64,000 nucleotides of DNA from Dasypus novemcinctus (lineage: Eukaryota; Chordata; Mammalia; Cingulata; Dasypodidae): the NCBI RefSeq assembly GCF_030445035.2, contig NC_080689.1:25511278-25575277 (forward strand), read 5' to 3'. Both the position numbers and the translations under genes were made by a program. Below, piece by piece: positions 35,791-46,205 of this stretch (positions are counted from its first letter, which is position 1; every line of letters begins with the position of its first letter). The notes under the pieces were generated by a model. It did no database searches and was not told where the DNA came from. It saw only the letters and a program-made list of their open reading frames with translations.

Positions 35791-38578
35791 CATGTTTTGT
35801 TTTGTTTTGTCTCATACTCGGACTTCTCTACGTGTTTTAAACAAAAGCGGAAGCCAGATATTCAGCCCAAGCAGTATTTTCAACTAAGCTAAACATCAGG
35901 GAGCCCCACGTTAAAAAGGAATTGTAAAACAAAATAATGAAAGTCTGATGAAATACGGAGTATTGGAATTCACTACAAAAGGCTCAGGTTATCCAGGCTA
36001 CTGCGGGTAATCTGATCACTATTCCAGGACTCCGGAGAATTCTCTTTGGAAACTTAAAACTTAGGCTAGTCTGTAGGCCATCATGATGGGTTTTTTTTTA
36101 ATCCTAGTTTGCAAAAATTTTCATACATTCTCTGAGTTTTTCAGTGTATTTTGTATCCACCCCCTCCCCAAGAGGCTGCGGATGAATTTCATTTAGTGAA
36201 TATATGCTTAATCATTATCATAATTACTTTTGTAACGCATAATTTCCGTTACTAAATATTAATAAAAGCCAGTACATGGAATAAAATGTTTTTGAGGTTA
36301 ATTTTTCATTAGTTTCTATAAAGGAGTTTTAATAGAGAAATATTTTATAGAGTTAACGTTTTGATTATTATTTCAGAAGAATTCTTGGTTCTCACCTATG
36401 CTTTTTAATTATGTATCACATTAATTTTTGATGTCAGTATTTACCTAGAATCTTTGTCTATTTGTCATTGTTTTTGCTAGCACCTTAGCAATTGAAACTT
36501 GTAACAAGAATAATACTTAGCATCTTATTATTAAAATATTAGAGTTCCAACATCTAGTCAATACAATTTTTAGTTTTGTAATTACCATGTTTTGATATTG
36601 TGTTCAATATTCTAAGTTGGAAATTAAAAGTATAAAATGACATAACACAACCTTTGAAATTATACTGGAAGCAAGCAAGTACACTTTCTACATCACTTTT
36701 TTCCTAATCAGTGGCATCTTCAAATTATTGTAGAAGCACATCCATATTATATTAATATAAAAGTCAAACATGGCTTGGGCTATTCACCTCTAATTGGGGT
36801 TATTTAAAACAAGTACCTCTTCCATTGATTGTAGTTTTTTTCCCAGTTAATTTTATAGTTCTGAAGTAATATTTCAGCCCTGTACAGCTCTGCACAGTCA
36901 GCATTCTCCTGTCCTGGATGCCCTTCTGAGGTCTCCTCATGCAGCAGTGAAGAGTGAACCCAGGAGTTGGTTATCAAGGCTATCAAGGGTGATAGCTCTC
37001 ATTTCCTAGGTGGGCCACCCCTGGGCAAATGACTTGGCAGCTCTATGCCTCAGTTTCTTTATCTGCAAAAATGAAATAATAATAGGACCCGTCTCAAAGA
37101 GAGAATTTAGATTGTAGTTCTAAAGGAAAATCAAGCAAAATACATAGTTTGCCACCTGTTGAAATCTCATCCTGACTGGTGGGGGAGGGTGGGGGGAGGG
37201 TAGACTCCTAGGTAGATTTTTACTTCTATTTATTTAGTTATTAAGTGAAAAATTTCAAAGTAGGCCATGTTTCTTAATAAAGTTCAAGGAAGTCTAGCTG
37301 GTCTGAGCCAAAGAGAGCAATCAGAATAGGAAGATTCCTTTTAACAGGCTTCTAGATCAGTGTATGAACAGCCGAATCTTTTCATTGACAAAGCCAAGAT
37401 CAAGCTTGATGTGTGATCATTAGATGTGATGCAGATGTAAGTCATGGGTATATAGTCCTTTACAGTAATCTTTCAAGATAATTTAGTTTGTGATATAAAT
37501 TTTTGTGGAAATAAAATTGAATAGCTAATAATAATTACCTGCAACTTCAGCTGAGGTTACAAATTGATCCAAATCTGCTATTATGTCTCCTGGAATGAGG
37601 GGAAGTAGGCAGATGTTCCCAGTTATACCGATTACATAAAAATACTTTTTGCTAAAAACATACACACAAAACTACACAAACTGTACCTGAGCTCAGGCAG
37701 GCCAGTTTAAGCACCTATGCTTCCTCCTGGAGCCCTCAGATTTAGGAGAAGGAATATTTAAATCTTTGGCTATAATATCACTACAACTTAAGTGATTTCT
37801 GGACAGTTATTATCTTAATCTCATTTCTCTTCCACACTATTACTTAGGCTTGTAATGTAACAGGGCATCCAATACCTGGGCAATGCAGGTAGTCCAGGAT
37901 ATCACTCAGGAATTTAAAGGAGTTGTTCTTCGTTTGGGCAGAGTTCTTGGAAACAGATTTTTGCACCTTATTCTTTCAGACCTTCTTCCATAGGGCATCA
38001 TTTGAAACATGACATTTAGTTGTCCATTTAGAGTGTAAGAAATGATGATGCTTTGCTAGAGATCGAATCCTAGGATATAAACCATAGGAAGGCAAATTTC
38101 AGGTATACAACCTAGTTCAGAATTGGCCTCTTTCCAATAATTCCTCCCCCATTATCATCTTCACTGTTTGTGCCTCCTATTTCACTTGAACAATGAGGTA
38201 ATAAAAGAAAATTTCCGTATCTACCCACCTTCTCACCGAATCTGCCATTTCTTTCATTACCATGAATGCATGTTTGTTCCCATCAGAGGCCAACCCTTAT
38301 GCTTGTGCACTAGAATCCATCTCCAATGGCAAAGGAAAATACTGTTCTTTCTCCCTCCTTTGGCACCATTTCCCCATTCAGTTAAGGCTTTCTCTTCCTT
38401 TTTGCTTCCTATTTGCACATCTCTTTTTTTTTTTCCCTCCTTTCTTGCCTCCTTTTGGACTAATTGCATATTTTTAGTATTACGCTATTGGTTTATTATC
38501 TATACCTCTGTTTCTTGTGGTGTGGTTTTTTACTGGTTGCTGTAGGGTTTTAAAAATGCATCTTTGACTTAATATTAT
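35791..38578 (+). other. RMDN2 intron 1, proximal part (inferred)
   Basis: AT-rich, no coding signal. A MIR is listed at 37.0 kb. A GT/G-rich run occurs near 37.18-37.20 kb. If the CpG island is the promoter, this is intronic. Confidence 0.45.
37000..37140 (+). repeat. MIR SINE
   Basis: 'gggcaaatgacttggcagctctatgcctcagtttctttatctgcaaaaatgaaataataataggaccc' is a clear MIR central domain. Confidence 0.7.
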
Positions 38579-38592
38579 AACATTTCATTTTA

Positions 38593-38975
38593 TTTTATTT
38601 ATTTTATTTTTTTTAAAGATTTATTTTTATTTATTTAATTCCCCTCCCCTCCCCCGGTTGTCTGTTTTCTGTGTCTTTTTGCTGCGTCTTGTTTCTTTGT
38701 CCACTTCTGTTGTCAGCGGCACGGGAAGTGTGGGCGGCACCATTCCTCATCAGGCTGCTCCCTTCTTCGTGCTTGGCGGCTCTCCTTATGGGTGCACTCC
38801 TTGCGCGTGGGGCTCCCCTACGCGGGGGACACCCCTGTGTGGCACTGCACTCCTTGCGTGCATCAGCACTGCGCATGGGCCAGCTCCACACGGGTCAAGG
38901 AGGCCCGGGGCTTGAACTGCGGACCTCCCATGTGGTAGACGGACGCCCTAACCACTGGGCCAAAGTCCGTTTCCC
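38593..38975 (-). repeat. DAS-type tRNA-derived SINE (armadillo), minus strand
   Basis: Bounded by a perfect 14-bp target duplication 'aacatttcatttta' (38579-38592 and 38976-38989). On the minus strand it starts 'gggaaacggactttggccca', carries a tRNA-like head with B-box-like 'ggttcaa'-equivalent sequence near 38.92 kb, a GC-rich body and an A/T-rich tail. It is nearly the same subfamily as the plus-strand copy at 52.9 kb. Frames inside it are not genes. Confidence 0.85.
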
Positions 38976-39164
38976 AACATTTCATTTTAATCTTAGAACC
39001 TTACGACATTGTATTTCCACTTGTCCCCTCTCATCTTTTGTGCTAGTGTTTTGTTCTTTTACTTTTCATACATTATAAACCCTATGATATATTATTTTAC
39101 TTTAATAAGCAAATATTTTCTAAAGAAGTTTTAAAATAAGAACAATGATTTTTTATATGTACCC

Positions 39165-40860
39165 ACATATTTACCACTACTGGTGCTCTTCATTCCTTTG
39201 TGTAGATCCAACTTTCTCTCTGTTATCATTTTCCTTCTGCCTCAAGAACTTCCTTTAGCATTTCTTGAAGTGTGTCTTCTGACAATGAATTCTCTTAGCT
39301 TTCTAAGTTTGAAAAAATCTTTATTTCTTGTTTATTTTTGAAAGACCTTTTCACTGAGTTTAGAAATTTAAGTTGATAGTCCCTTTCAGCGCTTTAAAGA
39401 TGCCACTCCATTGTTTTATTACATGCATAGTTTCTAAAGAGACATCTGTTATTATTTTTTTCCTCTGTATACAATGTGGTTTTTTTTTCTCTGCCTGCTT
39501 TTGAGATATTCTCTTTATCACTGGTTGTCTGTGATAAACCTGATTACTAGTTTGGTTTTCTTTGCTTATTTTGCTTGGATTATGTTGACCTTGGATCTGT
39601 AGGTCCATAGGTTTTGTCAAATTTGGAAAATTTTAGCTATTTTTCCTTCAAATATTTTTCCTTCCACCCCTCTCTCCCCTTTTGCTCTTGGAACTTTATC
39701 TGTGTGTGTCTTAGACTGCCTAACGTCACCCCATAGGTCAATAAGCCACTGCTTATTCTTTTTTTCTTCCCTCCTCTCCCAAGCTTTTTTTTTCTCTGTG
39801 TGTGCTCCATGTTGGATGATTTCTGTTTCTATGTTTTCAAGTTCACTGATTTTTTTGTTGTTGTTGTTCCATAGTGTTTTTCATGCTATTACTCACATCC
39901 AGTAATTTTTTTGAGATATTTTATTTTTCATCTCTATAAGTTCCATTTAGTTCTTCTTAATACCTTTTATTTTTCTTCTCTTCATTTTATATTTTCCTTT
40001 AAATTCTTGAATGTATTTGTAATAATTATTTTAATGTCTGCTAATTATATCATCTCTGTCATTTTGGGTTCTGTTTCTATTGACTGATTTTTCTCCTAGT
40101 CAAAGGCCTGCTTCTTTTTTATTGGATGCTGGACATTGCAAATTTTGTGCTGTTGAGTTCTAGATATTCCATTCCTTTAAAGAGTATTAGAGGTTGTTTA
40201 TGAAGCACTGAAGTTATTTGTAAGTCACTTTCGTCCTTTGGAGGCTTGTTTTTCATCTGAATTAGGGGAAACTAGAATAGCCTTCACTGTAGGGCTAGTT
40301 TGGTCCCACTGAGGCATCTCCCTTTAGAGATCTCTGCTGAAAGTCTTATATGTTCCATGGGCTCTCTCCTTTTGCCTGGTAGGAATCTGAGCACTTCTCA
40401 GTTCTCTGTAAGCTCAAGATGTTGTTCTTCGCCTGGCCTGATGAGGTCACCCGTGCATGTGCAGAAGATTTGAGGAGACCCTGTGGAGATTTCTGTAGTT
40501 TTTTCTCTGCATAGCTCCATTATCCTCAGCATTTTGCTCTACAAAGTCTAGGTGTTACAGTCTCTCTGAACTCTGATTTCTGTCTCTACAACCCCGTGAG
40601 ACTTCTAAGCTCTGTTTGCTTTGCCTTTCCTGTGCCATAGTCCAAAGGTTGCCTTCACTTGGAGAGGTGGGAGATCATAGGACTTTCCTCATTTGTTTTC
40701 CTTCATTCAAGGATCCTGATTTGGTGCTGTTGGTTTTTCATTGTCTAAAAACAATTGTCACATATATTTTGTCCAGTCTTTAGTTGTTTATAGTGGGAAA
40801 GTGGTTCCAGACATTGTTACTCTCTCATGTCCTGAAGCCAAAGTCTCATAGACTTTTGTA
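39165..40860. repeat. Ancient L1 (L1M-type) fragment
   Basis: It contains a well-known run of old-L1 phrases: 'ttcctttagcatttcttgaagtgtgtcttctgac', 'cttttcactgagtttagaaattta', 'gatgccactccattgt', 'ttatcactggttgtctgtga', 'aggtccataggttttgtcaaatttgg'. About 1.7 kb, diverged, no open frames of note. Orientation was not assigned with confidence. Confidence 0.6.
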
Positions 40861-41009
40861 AGGACTCTAAAAATACATTTGATTCTATTGATTTTTCTAT
40901 AGTAAAATAATTTGATAGAGAATTTTCAGTGAAATATATACTTTAATAGCTACTCTATGTCATTGCTATTTTTAGAGTATTTCTTACCTTCATTTTTTTG
41001 AAAATACCA

Positions 41010-41335
41010 TAATAGCTAATATTGACCGAGTGCTTATTATGTGGCAGGCACTGTGCTACATGTTTATGTGCAGTGATAAGATTAAATTTATTAACACATA
41101 TAAAGCCCTTTTTTACAAAGTGCCCCAACCTTAGTGCTTAATAAATATTAGCTGTTGCTTTATCATTTACTCTTCACAGCTGTCTTATGAGATAAGTATT
41201 ATTGCTATCCCCATTTTACAGGTGAGGAAAGTGAGTCATAGAGGAATTAAATAACTTCTCCCACAGTCAAACAGCAAATAAGTACTAGAGTTGGGATTTG
41301 ATCCCAAGAAATTTGTTTCTGAGAACTAACACTGG
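41010..41335 (+). repeat. MIR SINE with L2-like lead
   Basis: 'gagtgcttattatgtggcaggcactgtgctaca' followed by 'tactcttcacagctgtcttatgagataagtattattgctatccccattttacaggtgaggaaagtgag' and 'cagcaaataagtactagagttgggatttgatccca'. Complete MIR-type 3' portion. Confidence 0.8.
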
Positions 41336-42200
41336 AAACAAGCACATATGGATTTATATTTCTATATTTCTTTTTTTCAGATTACCCTTATTTTAAACTT
41401 GTCTTGAATCTTGAAATTGTCATGGATGTTACTACATTTTATTTTCTGGCATCAAGTTTGAAAGCTAGAAAAAATTTTGAAGGAAAAAGTATAATTGAAT
41501 AGATAGGTCATTCCATAAATATAATTTTAAACCTCTCTGTAAGTAGCTGTAAGAATTTTCTTTACTGTTTTTAGGAATTGCTTTGAAAAGAATCCAGGAT
41601 ACTCTTTACTTTGGCAAGTGGAAATGAGAAAGAGCCTCAGAATTGTGACTTTGGGGATCCATTTTATGTTTGCTTAAATTAATGTTTCCAGATCCCTGGT
41701 CAAATTCAGGTTCTTAAAATAGATTCATTCCCCTAATGATCTTTTTAACCCCTCCCACCTTTTCTTCTTCTTTGGTTATCTTCTCTTGTGCCTCAGTCAA
41801 AATCTAACATCTTCACTTAAACATTGATCATTAACAAATATAGAAAATTTCATAAATTCAAAAAAAAGCATTGCCATCTCAAAGTTAAGTTTACCTATTT
41901 TGAATCCCCAGGAACATGCCTAAGAAAACATGCCATGCATTTTTTTTATGCCATGCATTTTGATATATCATAATTATAGTTCTTGTCCCACATTTTTTCT
42001 AATATTTAAAAAACGCTTAATGTCTCAGCATTCAAATTATGTACATTCATAAGCTAAACACTGTGTATTAGGGTCATTGAACCAGGTGCTGTTTTTGGTC
42101 CTGGGCATATCATGGTGAACCAAACAGACTGTGAGGTCACAGATCTCATGGCACCAATGATCAGTGTAAAGGTCCTCACTTGAGATTAACATAAAGTTGG
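41336..42200 (+). other. RMDN2 intron 1, unassigned part
   Basis: AT-rich; no repeat or exon recognised. Confidence 0.4.
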
Positions 42201-42214
42201 AGTGCAGTAAATCA

Positions 42215-42440
42215 TCATCATCATAACATTTATTTAGTGCCAAGTACTGCTAATTTCCTTCTAAGTGTTAGCTCATTTAATCCTCATTACAGACCTGTCA
42301 CGGAAAGACTTGTTATTATCCCCGTTTCACAGTTGAGAAATCTGAAGCACCTTGTCCAAGGGCACACAGCAAAAACGAGCAGAAGTGGGATTCTAAGGCA
42401 GGCAAGCTAACTCAGCACTACTCGAACCCCTCCCTGTGCT
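42215..42440 (+). repeat. MIR SINE
   Basis: 'atttatttagtgccaagtactgc', 'ctcatttaatcctcattacagacctgtcacgg', 'ttatccccgtttcacagttgagaaatctgaagc', 'ccaagggcacacagcaaaaacgagcagaagtgggatt'. Clear MIR. Confidence 0.8.
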
Positions 42441-42769
42441 GGCAGAAAGTTCCCTATAACCTTCCAAGGTTCTCTTCATCAGTCTTGTTAAAGCTGTTTT
42501 TCTGCTAAAATTGAAGTTGGCCAAAAAGGCCAGCTGGCATGCCAAATGATTATCACATAGTTCGTGCTGTAAAGCTTATGCATTCCACGTGGGGGAGAAC
42601 TTCAAACAAACCAACGCGCTGTCTTTTTAAATACATTTCTAACAGTTAAGTATATCTGACTTCGTAGCCCACAACACCTTGATAGGATCATGCCAGGAAT
42701 TGGACAAGGCTTTAGGAAAAGAATTACTAGAAATGGAAAAGTACAGCCAAAACCAAAAGGTAAAAATTT

Positions 42770-42980
42770 AGGGGAATGGACATAGCCCAAGTGGTTAAGC
42801 GCCTGCCTCCCGCATGGGTTTGGTTCGCGCTGCCTCCTAAAAACAACAGCAACAACAACAAAACACAAGCAGACAGAAAAAACAACTTAGGGGAGCTGAT
42901 GTGGCTCAGTGATTGAGTGTTGGCTTCCCATAAATGAGGTCCCTGGTTCAATTTCCAGCCCTAGTACCACCTAAAAAAAA
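42770..42980 (+). repeat. Two short tRNA-headed SINE units in tandem
   Basis: Unit 1 (about 42770-42887) starts 'ggggaatggacatagcccaagtggttaagcgcctgcctccc' and unit 2 (about 42890-42978) starts 'ggggagctgatgtggctcagtgattgagtgttggcttccc'. Each has a tRNA-like A-box region and a B-box-like 'ggtt.g/aat' block followed by an A-rich end. They resemble bare DAS-type heads without the long GC-rich body. Two independent insertions or a dimer are both possible. Confidence 0.65.
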
Positions 42981-44060
42981 AGTTTTTCAATGAAGGACAA
43001 AAAAAGAAAGCAATTAAGATTTTAAAAACAAACAAAAACATAGCACTTGGGGGCCATTTCTTTCCTTGAAAAGACACAAAATTCCTTTTCATAAAAATTT
43101 TCTTGATTTATCAAGAATAAGTTAAATGATATTTAGTCTTTTCAATATAAGCATACATATTATTTGAAAATATATGTATTAGAAATTATATGACAAAATG
43201 ATTTTAAAACTAAACTTTAATCATCTGGAAAATTTATCACATGTGGGAAAACATTATGATGTTTATCTTTTAACCATTGTATCCCCAGCACTTAATACCA
43301 TGCCTGGTATATAAACGTGTGTTGACTGAATGATGAATGACTACTATATAAATGGCACATATTGCATATGTTATTTTGAAGAAAGTAAACACTTTAAAAT
43401 ATATATATGATGTAACCCAAGATGCTGTATTGAAATAAAATGTGTATAGGACTTAGAATGGAAAAAATAAAAAATCAAACTTCTTCTTCCAGCTCTGCAG
43501 CTGAACATCTTTGGGCTTTACCTCATTCATCTATCTAATAAAACGTTAGCTCATGGATTTCTAAGTGCTTTCCTGGTTTTAAATTGCATGATTTTTACTA
43601 GGCATGTGATTCTTTTATATGAATAGAATCTATGTGCTTCATAGATGTAAAGTGTTCGGTCAATATTTTTGTTTGATTAATAATTCATTTAGTGGATCAT
43701 GAGTCATTGTATAATGGTATTGTATGACTATTGTAGGATGAATGTAAAAAAGGAAAACAAGAAGAAATTAGGCACCTTAAAAAAATAGAATATATGAAGT
43801 GGCAGTTAACCCAAAAACTATTTCAGTAGATTTTTGTGAACTTATTTTTTTCTTTCATCTCAATAACTTTCTTTTGTTTGCAAAACAAAATTTTCAAAGT
43901 ATGCATTGTATTAATTAAGGTTCTCAGAAATCCTTTACTGTGGATTCACTTCCAAGAAGAATGAGAAGTTTTGTGAAAGCTGTTAGAGAATCCAAAATAT
44001 TATTTTTAGAGAAGTGGAGTTTTATGGGCTTCTATACACTGAAATCCCTATACATTGTTT
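42981..44060 (+). other. RMDN2 intron 1, AT-rich, with an L2 tail
   Basis: An L2 3' end is seen at 43262-43345 ('ttgtatccccagcacttaataccatgcctggtatataaacgtgtgttgactgaatgatgaatgac'). The rest is AT-rich and unassigned. Confidence 0.5.
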
Positions 44061-44061
44061 T

Positions 44062-44478
44062 TGTTTTTTTTTAAAGATTTATTTTTTATTTATTTCTCTC
44101 CCCTTCCCTGCCCCCCATCCTCCGCAGTTGTCTGCCCTCTGTGTCCATTCGCTGTGTGTTCTTCTATGTCCACTTGTATTCTTAGCAGCAGCACCGGGAA
44201 TCTGTGTCTCTTTTTGTTGTGTCATCTTGCTGCGTCAGCTCTCCGTGTGTGCGGCGCCACTCCTGGGCAGGCTGCACTTTTTTTGCACTGGGCCGCTCTC
44301 CTTACAGGGCACACTTGTTGAGCATGGGGCACCCCTACACAGGGGACACCCCTGCGTGGCACGGCACTCCTTGCGCACATCAGCACTGCGGCTGGGCCAG
44401 CTCATCACATGTGTTTGAACCCTGGACCTCCCATGCGGTAGGCAGATGCTCTATCATTGAGCTAAATTCACTTCCTCC
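44062..44478 (-). repeat. DAS-type tRNA-derived SINE, minus strand
   Basis: The poly(A) tail appears as a T-rich left end ('tttttttttaaagatttattttt'). The body contains 'tgtctgccctctgtgtccattcgctg' and GC-rich blocks, and the tRNA head ends at the right ('tttgaaccctggacctcccatgcggtaggcagatgctctatcattgagc'). It is a longer, more diverged subfamily than the 38.6-kb copy. A 6-bp 'cctata' on both sides may be the remnant of a target duplication. Confidence 0.8.
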
Positions 44479-45066
44479 TATAAAATGTTAAATTAATAAG
44501 TACTGTCTTTAATTCCTCCTGCAGCTGATCCACGGAGGCAGCATTGCTATAATAATTTGGTCCTTGAGAAAGTGTAGGGGTCTGGGGGAGGTCAGAAAAA
44601 TAAAAAACCTTTATGGATCAACTTCCTGTAATGAACATTTTAACATTATAATGTTTCTCCAAAGTTGTTAACAAACTTACAAAAGAAGGAAATTGATGAG
44701 AACATAATTTTGGAAACCTCACAGTCTGTAAAAATGCCTCACTATATTTTACTCTGATTACAGAAGTTTATCCTAGCACTAATAGATGTATTGCCATTTT
44801 TAAGTCTCAGAAGGAAAGGCCTTTATATTGTTTTCCTTTAATGATCTTCTGTCCTTAAGAACAGAGATAGGTGTCAGAGGTAGTGAACATGGAATTTGTT
44901 GTAGAAAGGTTCTGGTAGCATCTAGTCAAAGTAGCTTAGTGTGTATGGAATGAGGTGAGCCTAAGCTTGGACCTTGAGTGCAAAAGGTCAATGGTTAGAA
45001 GGAGAAAGGGGCCAAAGAAATGACTAATTCATTAAACAAAAAAGTGAAAATTTGAAAAAATTTGAA

Positions 45067-45342
45067 ATGAAAACATTGAGATGTCACACATCAACAGAGG
45101 AAACACAGGAAGAAGAAAGGGGCATGAAACTTGAATATATGTTAACATTTCTTGGACTTCTATGCTATGGGATGGGTTACAAACTTGTCAATGCTCTCCA
45201 GTATATTTTATATCCTAAAGCCCTAGGTTTTGAAATTTTTGTTTTATTACTCTACATTTCAGTACTAACGCTAACTAGTGCTAAGGAAGAGCTTCTTGGC
45301 CTGCTTTATAAACTAGATAAGATCCATAAATTGGCACACTAA
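45067..45342 (+). CDS. Candidate small membrane-protein ORF, unassigned
   Basis: I do not recognise this frame. It runs from ATG at 45067 (91 codons) or, more plausibly, from ATG at 45124 (72 codons; G at -3) to TAA at 45340-45342. From 45124 it would encode a short N-terminus, a hydrophobic segment (about residues 6-27, 'MLTFLGLLCYGMGYKLV' region), a Pro-containing turn, a second hydrophobic segment (about 34-51, 'FEIFVLLLYISVLTLT' region) and a charged amphipathic tail rich in Leu and Lys. An AATAAA-like sequence follows at about 45354. It lies about 400 bp upstream of RMDN2 exon 2 on the same strand, not in a recognised repeat. It has no splice donor in frame. It could be chance in AT-rich DNA, a decayed retrocopy or a real microprotein. 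Confidence 0.2.
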   Translation: MKTLRCHTSTEETQEEERGMKLEYMLTFLGLLCYGMGYKLVNALQYILYPKALGFEIFVLLLYISVLTLTSAKEELLGLLYKLDKIHKLAH

Positions 45343-45740
45343 TTAATTTTATAGAAATAAAAGGTTTAGGCACAGTTAAGAAAAATTTGAATCTTAGTTT
45401 TTTCAGAAATTTATAATGTTGCTTTTACCTCTATTTACCAAATTCTTTTAAAGATGCAGTAAAGGGTAGATTTCAGATCAGGTCTTTGGAAAATTCTGAA
45501 TTGAAGTAGTTATTACTTTATTCTAGACTCCAATTATGTCCTTAAAAGAAAAATTTCCATTGGGCCATATTCATTAAGCCACTTACATTATAGAGGTAAT
45601 TAGTGACAATATATTTTGGTTTATGATTTATCAAATGTTTTTTGATAGGGTAGATCTAGCTTTGTTGATTGAAAAAGCACTAATAGTTTTGTTGTGGACA
45701 AAAAAAGAACTTTCATTTATATTTATACTTTTAATTTTAG

Positions 45741-46205
45741 AAACAAAAACCAAGACATGCCACACTTCATGCAGAAAGAACTGATACTTGGCGTCATGGT
45801 GGTAACTGCTGGAATCAGCTTGCTTTTGTGGTACCACAAGGTCCGAAAACCCAGGAAAGCAATAGGTTTTCCTAATTTTTTTTCTCTGGGAAATACATCT
45901 CCTCTGGTGATATTGCAAGACGAAATGCCTGATGGCCAAGGAAAAGCAGGGATGTTCCAAGGAAGGCAACTTCAGATACTGGAAAAGTTAAACAACTTAC
46001 TAACCAATATGGAAGAACTCAGAGAAGAAATCAAATTTCTTAAAGAAACTGTTACAGAGCTGGAGGAATACATACAAGATGAACTTGGAGGGAAGATAAC
46101 TGTTCATAAGATAAGTCCTCAGCACAGAGCTAGAAAAAGAAGGCTTGCCACTGTGCAAAGTTCAGCAACAAGTTATAGTTCAGAGGAAGCAGAAAGTGAA
46201 GGAGG
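45741..46205 (+). CDS. RMDN2: RMDN2 first coding exon (exon 2), CDS 45757-46205
   Basis: This encodes the N-terminal 149 residues plus two bases of regulator of microtubule dynamics protein 2. The acceptor is 'tttaattttag|aaac', the donor GGAGG|GTAAGT, leaving phase 2. The start is ATG at 45757; the residues match the family start MPH...KELILG. From the start: a hydrophobic anchor (about residues 9-25, 'LILGVMVVTAGISLLLW') followed by basic residues (HKVRKPRK), then a coiled coil (about 68-107, 'LQILEKLNNLLTNMEELREE' onward), then the conserved KITVHKISPQHRARKRR block and a Ser/Glu-rich end with AESEGG. In the RMDN family the anchor and coiled coil precede a TPR-like domain, which lies outside this window. 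RMDN2 is linked to microtubules/spindle in published family work; the paralogue RMDN3 (PTPIP51) anchors in the mitochondrial outer membrane. No disruption is seen, so the exon appears intact. Confidence 0.95.

Noticed and set aside
34916..35815. Open frames of 145 to 299 codons on both strands in the CpG island
   Set aside because: Several overlapping frames on both strands, Arg/Pro/Gly/Ala-rich, no motif; GC-rich DNA has few stop codons. Explained by composition.
38658..39078. Open frames of 85-135 codons
   Set aside because: They lie in the DAS SINE at 38593-38975.
42770..42900. A functional tRNA gene at the SINE heads
   Set aside because: Arms do not pair well enough and the unit ends in an A-rich tail; it is a tRNA-derived SINE.
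44014..44491. Open frames of 88-134 codons with hydrophobic, Cys-rich residues
   Set aside because: They lie in the minus-strand DAS SINE; similar peptides recur in the other SINE copies.
45631..45969. A minus-strand frame of 112 codons overlapping exon 2
   Set aside because: Shadow of the RMDN2 coding exon.
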